Shown: piece after piece, positions 54,999 to 64,000 of the stretch
Layout: every line of letters begins with the position of its first letter
How positions within the stretch are numbered: position 1 is the stretch's first letter
Origin: Periplaneta americana
Lineage: Eukaryota > Arthropoda > Insecta > Blattodea > Blattidae
DNA length: 64,000 bases
Direction of reading: 5' to 3'
NCBI RefSeq assembly: GCF_040183065.1
Contig: NC_091117.1
Coordinates: forward strand, 101,249,001-101,313,000
The notes under the pieces: model-generated
Told to the model about the DNA's origin: nothing
The model's database searches: none
The model's input: only the letters and a program-made list of their open reading frames with translations
Position numbers and translations under genes: made by a program

Positions 54999-57900
54999 CC
55001 AGAACTAGAATCATAAGGAAGAAATGTTTAATTATTAGGAACACTGAAAATAAAAGCTGCGGATGGGCTTGTGTGGTGCATAGAATAGAATTTTCCACAA
55101 TGACTACAGCAAAATTTAATTAATACGCATAGAAACCAAATCCGTTCAGACATATGTTTACAGTATTTTAAATTATATTTTGCTCAACATACAGAATATA
55201 CGCAATTAACCGAAATTCTATCGCAACCTTATCAAATTTTATGTTTTAAAAGATACACAAATTTTATTATTTATCTCAAAATGAATTGGATATTATTCTT
55301 GCACTCATGCTTTTTAATAGTTACGAGAAAGTCAGTGGCGTCGGTCTGTATTTTTAATCTCATGGAGATTAAAAAATTCTGTCATATCATTATTGGCCTC
55401 CCCCACTCTCTGTTAAATCTAAACTGATATAGTGAAATCTGTTTTGAGATGTAACTGTTTTGCATTGTCAGAACATAAACCTTTTAGTACTGTGTAAAAT
55501 TTAGTGTTCATTTTTATTCAGTACTTTCAGTAACAAACGTAATATGTCTGATGACTTCATTCAGTTTCATACATTAAAATAGTGTTTACGTTATACGTCT
55601 GTAGTCGAAAAATTTTAAGCTTAATTTTTTATTTTTGTTTGGGTGGGAGTTTAAAGTATAAAATTCTGTTGCATATAGTAGCATTGGGATTGCAAGTTTG
55701 TTTGGAATGGAAGCAATGTATTGATATAACTTTTCATATCTGTCTTTACATTTCCTGGCAATCACTGCATTTTAAAAACGCAACTTGCTGTCGAAATTCC
55801 AATTAAGACACTCGAATTTGAACCGTATATTATATGTAAAACATTCATTAACAGAATTTCAATAATTTGTATTTTTCACAGCAATACGATGTTTTAAAAT
55901 CCTAGTTTGTCAAAACTCTAAAGTAGTTTTGGTTTTTTTGTGTTTTTAATTGGGCCGTCGAAATTGCTTTTGTTAGATCGTATGATTTACCTAATACTTA
56001 TATATTAATATGTTTGCTATGTTTTCACTGAAGCGCGAAATTCTTTTCGAACAGACTGCATAGAACCTTATCCTTTCATTTATTCCTTTTTTTTTTATTT
56101 ATTTCTTGCGTTCAATTTCACTCATTTTGTAACAATATCACGATACGAAGTAAGTTGTAATGTTTACAACAATAATTCTGAGAGTAAATTGGTTACTATA
56201 AACGGCGCATTGACTGGGGGTAAAACTGTAAACTTTGCTTGTTAACAGCACATAGCCCATTTGGCCTATATCGGGAAACAGTGATGCTCCTTGAGGCTAA
56301 TAATGTCTTTCGACACGATTTGTAACTACTTCCGGGTCCCGTGTTAGTTGGCCTACTGTATATATTTAAATATGTTTAAATAACAGAAGTTCATCCTTCC
56401 TTTTACTCCTTAATTAATTAATTAATGTTAATTAATGCATTTATTCATTCGTTTTAAATAATATAATAGTTCTCATGTGGTAACAGTAATAGTGAAAAGT
56501 GTATATCGACAATGTTTAACGGCAACTTTGTATATAAAAATATGAACGAAATAATATTTCTCCTGACTCGTCAAATAAATTTTCTCGAATCATCTGTAAA
56601 CGCATCATAAGTGAAAGGTTTCATATAAACATGAGAACAAGAGACTTAAATACTCTTTTATTGCCGGGCATTTGTTAGTGTTTTTTTAGAGATATTGAAT
56701 TGTTTTTTTCGCTCTCCTACAAAATTGAAATTTTAGACGTAGGAGCTTGGTGTTTAGCTGCTTTCTTAATTTGTATTTTTTTAATTACAACCAGCAAAAA
56801 TCTGTTGATCAAATCTGAAGGAAGCCTGATCTCCGATTAAATACTGATTGTTCTTTGTGCAACAGAAATAGAACTGATGGCCAATCAAACCCTCCTTGAT
56901 CGCCAATCATATTTTGATCGGTGTTTTTGCACCCAGGCCTAGGTTTTTCTGTCAGAGTGTGTTTTCTTCATATATTGTTCTTTCGTACGTTCGTTTGTTA
57001 CCTAGTGAATTCCTTAGTTAGTCCGTCAGTAAGTTAGTCAGTCAGTTAGTTCGTTCATTCGTTTACAAATTAATTGATTCACACTGCGAAGCTAATACAA
57101 AGACGAAAATATAATCTATCTCATTGCTAATAATAAACTTACAATTGGATATTCTTACTCTAAAAGAAATAAATGTTTTCTTTTCCGCTCCCTATATATG
57201 TAGTTGTTTTTTTAGTCAACTGTCCGAAGAAAGATTTGAATCTCATAAGACAACACTGATGGGGCAACGAAGCCACGAGGTAATGGGCTAGAGTGGCCAG
57301 TTCCTCTCCCCCTTCCCGAAACTAAAATATATGCCAGAAGTAGTATCATAAGAATTAAATATAAAATATTAGCAACATTTTAGAATAAGGTTGCGGAGGG
57401 GCTTGTATGGTGCAGAATATCAATTTCAGGATGATACGTGTCGGCAAAAATTAATCAAAACGCATTGGAACGAAATCAGTCCAGACACATGGTTACGTTA
57501 TTTCCAAATACGTTTCGCCCAACATATCCGAAAGGCTATTACAACATTATCAATGTTAATGTTTTATATAATAACCAAATTTTATAACTTATCTCAGGAA
57601 AGAATTGTATATGAATCTTGCACTTCGATTTTTAAGAGTGAAGAGAGAATCATTGGCCTCAGACAGTTTTTTTAATCTCATGTATATTCAAAAGTGTTTC
57701 CAGATCATCATTGGCCTTCGCAACTCTTTCTTAACTCAGAAGCGATATAGTGAAATTTTTTTTGACGTGCAATAATTTTCTATTTTCTGAACAGGAAATT
57801 TTTATGACTCTTGCAATTCGATTTTTAAGAGTGAAGAAAGAATCATTGGCCTCAGACGGATTATTAATCTCATAGATATTCAAAAGTGTTTCCAGATCAT

Positions 57901-60900
57901 CATTGGCCTTCGGAACTCTTTCTTAATTCAGAAGTGATATAGTGAATTTGCTATTGACGTGCAGTTATTTTCTATTTTCTGAACAGAAAATTTTTAATTT
58001 TTTCTATAACTTAATGTTCTATTTTATTGAAGTAATGAAATAAGAAACGTATCTTCATTGACTTTTCTACATAAATGTATGTTCGTTATGCATCTGAAAC
58101 CTTATTTTCTCAAGCTTTATTGTTTGTTCTTTTATGAAACTGTGAGTTAAAATCCAAAACTCTGTTACATATTGTGGCACTGGGATTGCAATAATGTTTG
58201 GAATTTGTAGTAAAATTTTGAGATTTCTTTTCATATATATTTTACATAACACGAATTCAATTATGCGCAATGATTAAAGCGTTCAGTGGTGAGACGGGCT
58301 GGAGTAAATAAAAAAAAGTTTGCAGCCACCAAATTGCTCTTCAAGGAACGGCCATTCAAATAGATTTTTAGAAAGAACACGTAGGACGTATATTTGAAAT
58401 AGACCTTTCCTCAATCGTGTCACGAGGGAGCGGAATATTTTACCTGCAGGATTATTCTATTCTCTTGCAATAGACCCTAACCAGAAGTTTTTCGAAAATA
58501 AACTCAAGACCTTGACTAATAAATGTTAATGTAACAAAATGGTTTCTATTTGTTGGACTTATAATTATACTGAGTGCGCAGTGCATAATATTGGAAGAGT
58601 AGAGTGTTTTAAATGTTGCGCAGTGTGTTGTATGCCTAGTGAAAATGCAGACATCTACAGGGCATGTTCAGTAGGTTTTAGTACTCGAGTAATGAGTGCA
58701 GTTAATGTATATGGAGTAGAGAAAGTACAAAGAAGTTTGAAAATATTATTCATATTAGAATTTGAATTATAACCTGGAGGATGATAATTACTTCGATACT
58801 AGGCTCTCAGGTAAAATAATTTGACAATTGAAATATCACCTAGGTGAAAATTTTATTCATTCATTCATATTAAATAATTTCGTAGTTCTTCAGCGGAAAC
58901 TTAAATAGTGAAAAATGTACATAAACGTTGTTGAACGGGAACCTTGTATGTAAAAATATATCGTTATCTCCCTCTACATACAAGGGGGTGAGTAGTTATT
59001 AAATATTCATTCATTCATTCGTTTAACCTTTCATGCTTTAGTTCATCCTTTCATTCATACATACATTGCGAAGCTAATATAAAAGCGCGTAGTGAAAAAA
59101 AAAACCTGTCTCTTGCAAAAGAATTTTCAGTTGGACATATTTGTGACTACAAGGAATTAATACTTTTTTTTTTTCCTATCCCTATAAGATTTATTCGTTC
59201 TATAATCAACTGCCAGAATACAGTTTCTATCCTCATAATTGACGCCAATAAGGCAACATCCATGAGGCAAATATGTCAAGTAATAATAAGTTTTGTGTCA
59301 GAAGTAGGTAGTATCATAAGAAGTAAAACTGAAATATTAGCAACATAAAAAAATAATGTTGCGGTGCGGCTTGTGTGGTGCATAGAGTAGTATTCTCAGG
59401 ATGATACATGGTTGCAAAAATTAGTGAAAAGGCATAGGTAGGAAATCAGTCCAGACACTTGGTTACAGTACTTACAAATTATGTTTCCCCAACATATACA
59501 ATATATGCAATTAAGCGAACTTCTATTGCAACATTATCAAAGTTAATGTATTTAATCATACTCAAATTTTATTACTTGTTTAAGAAACAAATTGCATATT
59601 ATTCTTGGACTTTTGCTCTTTGAGAGTTAAGAAAGAATCAGTGGCCTCAGTCAGTATTCTTGATCTCATGGGGATTCAAAGACTTTACCATTTCATCATT
59701 GGCCTTCCCAACTTTCTGTTAACTCAGAAGGACTATAGTGAAATCTGTTTCGAGAAGCAACTATTTTCCATCGTCAGAACAGGAAACTTATATTTTTCTT
59801 TTTTATTTTATAATGTCATATTTTATTCAATAATTGAAATAACAAACGTAATTTGTCTGAAGTCCTCATTGAGTTTTCTACATAAAAGGATAGCCGTTAT
59901 GCATCTGAAGCCTTGTATTCTCAAGCTTCATTGCTTTTTCTTTTGTTAGGCTGGGAGTTAAAATCCAAAATTCTATTGCATATTGTAGAATTGGGATTGC
60001 AAGAATGTTTGGAATTTTAAGTAAAGGTTTGATATTTCTTTGAGTGTACACTTTAAATAACACGAATTGAATTGTGCGCAATGTTCAATGCGTACAGTGG
60101 TGAGGCTGGCTGAAGTAAATAAAAAAAATTGCAGCCACCAATTTGTTCCTCAAGGAACTGCCTTTCAAATAAATTGATAGAAAGAACACAGAGCACGTAT
60201 ATTTGAAATAGTTCTTTCCTCAATCGTGCCACGAGGGAGTGGAATGCTTTACCTGCAGGTTTACTGTATGATTTGCAATAGACTCTAACCACAAGTGTTT
60301 TCAGAACTAAACTTAAGACCTTTACTAATAGATGTTAATGTAACAAAATTGTTTCTATCTGTTGCATTTCTAGTTATACTGAGTGCGCAGTGCGTAATAT
60401 TGGAAGTGTAGTGAATATTAGATTGCTGACATTGTGTTGTATGCCTAGTGAAAATGCAGTTATCTACAGAGGATGTTCACTAGGATTTAGTACTGGAGTA
60501 ATGAATTCAGTTAATGTGTAGTTAGAAGCAAAAGTGCAAAGAATGTTGAAAATATTATTTAGATTAGAATTAGATTTAGAATCCGGAGGATGATGAGAAC
60601 TACATCGAAACTAGGCTCTCAGGTAAAATAATTTCACAATTTAAATATTATCAATGTGAAATTGTTATTCATTCATTCATATTTTACAAGTTAGAAGTAC
60701 TTCAGTGAAAATTCTAATATTCATTCACTGAATCTTTAATTCGTTCATTCGGTTATACGTTATATTGTTGAGTTATCCTTTCATTTATATATACATTGCG
60801 AAGCTAATATAAATTTCCGTCCTGAGGAAACAAAATCTAACACTTGCAAAAACATTTTCAGTATGATATATTTGTGACAATAAGAGAGTAATCTTTTGTT

Positions 60901-60967
60901 TCCCACCCCATATAAGATTTATTTATTCTTTAGTAAACTGTCCGAAGACAGATTTTAACCTCATAAG

Positions 60968-61260
60968 TGATGAAGGATGAGTGTAACAGAGAAAAATTCT
61001 CTCCGGCACCGGGATTTGAATCCGGGTTTTCAGCTCTACGTGCTGACGCTCTATCCACTGAGCCACACCGGAATCACATCCCAATGTCGGATTGAATCCT
61101 CTCAGTTTAAGTTCAACTTCTTGGATTTCCTCTATTGGCCTACCCTCATGCACTGCGTCATAGATGTATGACAGTGGCACAATCTCTCCATACATCTGCA
61201 GAGGTGCACTCGTTTTGAGTGACTAAGCGGCCGGGATCCGACGGATTAAGCGCCGTCTTA
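60968..61260 (-). mobile_element. tRNA-like SINE, block B copy 1
   Basis: Counterpart of 44945-45235. The tRNA-like part on minus (about 61073-61003) reads GTGTGGCTCAGTGGATAGAG, then CACGTAGAGCTGAAAACCCG and GATTCAAATCCCGGTGCCGG. It is the best-preserved copy; a GTA anticodon-like triplet sits in a seven-base loop. Confidence 0.8.
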
Positions 61261-61351
61261 TATCACTAAATGATTATTTTTCGGATATCATATATTGTTA
61301 CGATGTACCGAAATATATATGATATTTCCTTGCAGTAATTGTGCGTCATCA

Positions 61352-61530
61352 TATGATGAAGGATGATTGGAACAGAGAAAAATTCCTCCGGCTCCGGGAC
61401 TTGAACTCGGGTTGTCAGCTCTACCTGCTGACGCTCTATCCACTAAGCCACACCGGATTCCCATCCCGATGTCGGATTGAATCCTCGCAGTTTAAGTTCC
61501 ACCTCTTAATCCGTCGGATCCCGGCCACTT
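61352..61530 (-). mobile_element. tRNA-like SINE, block B copy 2
   Basis: Counterpart of 45330-45500, with B-box text GAGTTCAAGTCCCGG on minus. Confidence 0.75.
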
Positions 61531-61790
61531 ATTCACTAATAACGAATGCACCTCTGCACATGTATGCACATTGTGCCACTGTCATACATCTATGACGCAG
61601 TGCATATGGTTAGGCTACTAGAGAGAACCCAAGAGATGGAAATTAAACTGATAGGATTCAATCCGACATCGGGATCGGAATCCGGTGTGGCTTAGTAAAT
61701 AGAGCATCAGAACGTAGAAATGAAAACATGGGTTCAAATCCCGCTGCTGGAGAGTATTGTTCTCTGTTCCACTCATTCCTTATAAGTGAT
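61530..61790 (+). mobile_element. tRNA-like SINE, block B copy 3
   Basis: Counterpart of 45500-45755 in opposite orientation to copies 1 and 2. The A-box part reads GTGTGGCTTAGTAAATAGAG, changed from GTGGATAGAG in block A. Confidence 0.75.
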
Positions 61791-62679
61791 GCCAATAAGG
61801 CGACACTCATGAGGCAACCAAGACAAGAAGTAATAGGTGGGGTGTCTTTATATATATATGTCAGAAGTATAATCGTTAAAATTAAATATAAAATATTAGC
61901 TATATTTTAGAAAAACTTAGCGGAGGGGCTTGCATGGTGTATATAGTAGAATTTTCAGGGTGAGACATGACAGCAAATGTTAGTGAAAGCTCACAGGAAC
62001 GAAATCAGTCCAGACACATGCTTTCATTTCCTTCAAAATATGTATTGCCCAACGTATACATTATATGCAATTAACCGAAGTTTTATTAGAACATTATCAA
62101 AGTCAATGTAATAAATCGTACCCAAATATTTTTACTCATCTCAGAAGCAAATAACATATTATTCTTGCACTTTAGCTTTTTAAGAGACAGTGGCCTCAGT
62201 CAGTATTTTTAATCCCATGCAGATTAAAAGAGTTTGGAATATCAACATTGGGCTTCCCATCTCTCTGTTAACTCAGAAACGATATAGTGATATCTGTTTT
62301 GAGATGCAACTATCTTCAATTGTCTGAACTGGAAATTTTTAATTTTTTCTGAAGCTTATTGTTCTATTTTATTCAATAATTGAAATAACATAAGTAATTT
62401 ATCTGATGTCTTAATTGAGTTTTTCACCAGAGTGCTGCAGAACAGCGCATACAATCTGTTTATATTCGACCGGTAGCAGATGAACCGGCCATGTTGGACA
62501 TTCTTTCGAATATCCGGTCTTGAAGCGGTTACACCTGGCTAGGCAGAACCACAGATATAGGGGAGAGAATACCAAGCGCATATCAGAATACAGGAACTCT
62601 GATGACATTTTGTAACTAACAAATGGAGTAATTGAAGGAAATTTAATTTTCCTAATTAAAAATGGGTTAGTTTGAAATT

Positions 62680-63034
62680 CTTAGGGAAACATTTGGGGCT
62701 AAGAGGAATGAAGTTACAGGAGAATGGAGATAGTTACACAACGCAAATGGACGCATTGTATTCTTCACCCTACATAACTAGGAACATTATGTCCAGACAT
62801 TTGAGATGGGCAGGGCATGTAGCATATATGTGCGAATCCAGAAATGCATATAGAGTTGGGAGGCCGGAGGGAAAAAGACCTTTGGGAAGGTCGAGATTTA
62901 TATGGGAGGATAATGTTAAAAGGATTTGTGGAAAGTGGGATAGGATGATAGAGACTGGACCGATGGCGGGCTTATATGAGAGCAGCAATGAACACCCGGG
63001 TTCCTTAAAATCCATAAGTAAAAAGTTAGCTTGA
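62680..63034 (+). mobile_element. LINE ORF2 C-terminal tail, block B copy
   Basis: An open frame with SRHLRWAGHVAYMCESRNAY, RVGRPEGKRPLGRSRFIWED and ICGKWDRMIETG. It is less damaged than the block A copy (K.PLG is intact here, whereas 47680 has KIHLG), but 5'-truncated and without the catalytic RT core. Confidence 0.8.
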
Positions 63035-64000
63035 AATAGGGTTATAATTGATTGAATACTTTGTTACATTTATCTTCATAACTAATATATAAGTCAAGTA
63101 ATGGACACCAGTTACACCAAGGAAAATAAGCGTAATGCATAGATGAAATCTGACGTGTAAACAAATACAAGAATAAAATAAATTACAATTACTGTATTTA
63201 CAAAATAGAAGAGCAATTAAGTACACACTTACTATAGTAACGTTCATACTTCTAACTCAAAATGTACAGGCTACCTCTGAAAGAGTAGTTGTTAATATAG
63301 CCTATGTCTTTTAACTATTCTAAGTGGATGTATTATTATTTCAGTAATATATCTTTTTAGGGAGATAACAAATTATTAACAAAAATAAAAGCACTCTCAA
63401 TTCTAATGATTGTAGTTTCATGATGCGTGCTTCAATCAATGAGAAGAAAAGAGGAAATATCATCTGAAAGGTACACGATGATAATCGCAACCTTGCAACG
63501 ATTCTTGGAACACCTATATGACTCAATATACTCTGTCTTTCATGATCCAGAGCCGTCCAAGCGAGAGAGACTCGGACATTCGTTCAACCGAAAGTTATAC
63601 TACTGCTCGAGACGGAAGAGCTTCGCATACTGTCTATAGCGCCAGGCGTTCAGTAGCAATCTGTCTGTTCTACCTTTCGTAACCGGTTATGCAGGACTAT
63701 ATTTTCTACATAAAAGAATATTAGTTATGCATCTGAATCCTTACATTGTCAAACTCATGGTTTGTTATTTTATTTGGCTGGGAGTTAAAATCCGAAACGC
63801 TGTTGCATGTTGCAGCATTGGTCTTGCAAGAATGTTTGGAATTCGAAGTAAAAATTTGAAATATATTTTTTCACGTATAATTTAAATAACACGAATTCAA
63901 TTATGCGTAATGATCAAAGCGCACTGTGATGAGACTGGATGGAGTAAATAAAAAATAGGTTGCAGCCGCCAAACTGCTCTTGAAGGAACGAACATTCAAA

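Larger units (their letters stand above)
53236..64000. repeat. Block B: duplicate of block A without the four insertions
   Basis: 53236-54063 matches 1-806. 54064-57712 matches 26683-30015. 57713-60120 matches 40107-42535. 60130-62182 matches 44097-46205, and 62183-63960 matches 46977 to about 48800. It carries single, uninterrupted target sites for all four insertions in A. No intact gene. The block runs off the window. Confidence 0.88.

Noticed and set aside
59605-59949. 114-codon open frame with a relative at 41867-42223
   Set aside because: Part of the degenerate repeated module. Other module copies break the frame and I see no family motif.
60053-60292. Minus-strand frames shared by 43906-44202 and 60053-60292
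   Set aside because: Antisense shadows of the LINE-like remnant in the module.
61003-61073. Functional tRNA gene (Tyr-like anticodon GTA)
   Set aside because: Belongs to a dispersed SINE family with decayed copies beside it; no intron and a wrong base before the anticodon.

Overview
The window looks like a large, repeat-rich arthropod genome, most likely an insect. A cockroach-like insect is plausible from the style of the tRNA-derived SINEs and from LINE tails ending in a 'RWAGHV...GRPEGK' module, but this is inference. I see no ordinary host gene. Almost everything I can support is mobile DNA, much of it nested, plus tandem and segmental duplications.

Backbone. Positions 1-811, 26683-30009 and 40107 to about 48800 (block A) are matched in order by 53236-64000 (block B). 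Block A differs mainly by four clean insertions that are absent from B: (i) 812-26682, a 25.9 kb unit with CCCTAGATC... terminal inverted repeats (TIRs) and a TATAA duplication; (ii) 30016-40100, a 10.1 kb Polinton/Maverick-like element with about 1.54 kb TIRs and a 6-bp ATCATT duplication; (iii) 42538-44094, a Tc1 element; (iv) 46206-46972, a palindromic element in a TTAA site. With these removed, the two blocks lie about 14.9 kb apart. Both contain a degenerate module of about 1.8-2.6 kb with a LINE-like remnant.

Inside the 25.9 kb unit there is a broken P-element-type (THAP9-like) transposase gene at 2103-9970. Its THAP domain is split by a 4.3 kb GC-AG intron, it has three frameshifts, and an 801-bp solo LTR interrupts it. 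Further right are a foldback element (about 10590-11535), two LINE tails, a hAT element (15307-19744) inside an older element with 20-bp inverted ends, several SINEs, a triplicated unit of about 0.9 kb carrying tRNA-like and hairpin modules (21488-24200), and a 1.9 kb TIR element (24589-26478).

The Polinton-like element is the most interesting part. It carries a two-exon gene for three C2H2 zinc fingers joined to a protein-primed family B DNA polymerase; the gene has one in-frame stop and one frameshift. Convergent to it is an intact-looking four-exon, 230-codon gene of unknown function. Three of its exons end in the same small Cys motif (R-x2-C-x3-C-x2-Y-K). A decayed inverted copy of that gene lies on the left side. 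I see no integrase, protease, ATPase or capsid gene. The TIRs contain iterated modules, and two tandem arrays (about 50 bp x 9 and 24 bp x 8) lie between the convergent genes.

Right of the element are the Tc1 copy, SINE clusters, AT microsatellites, a 290-bp tandem array carrying tRNA-like sequence (49840-51170), a small TA-flanked hairpin MITE (52954-53168) and block B.
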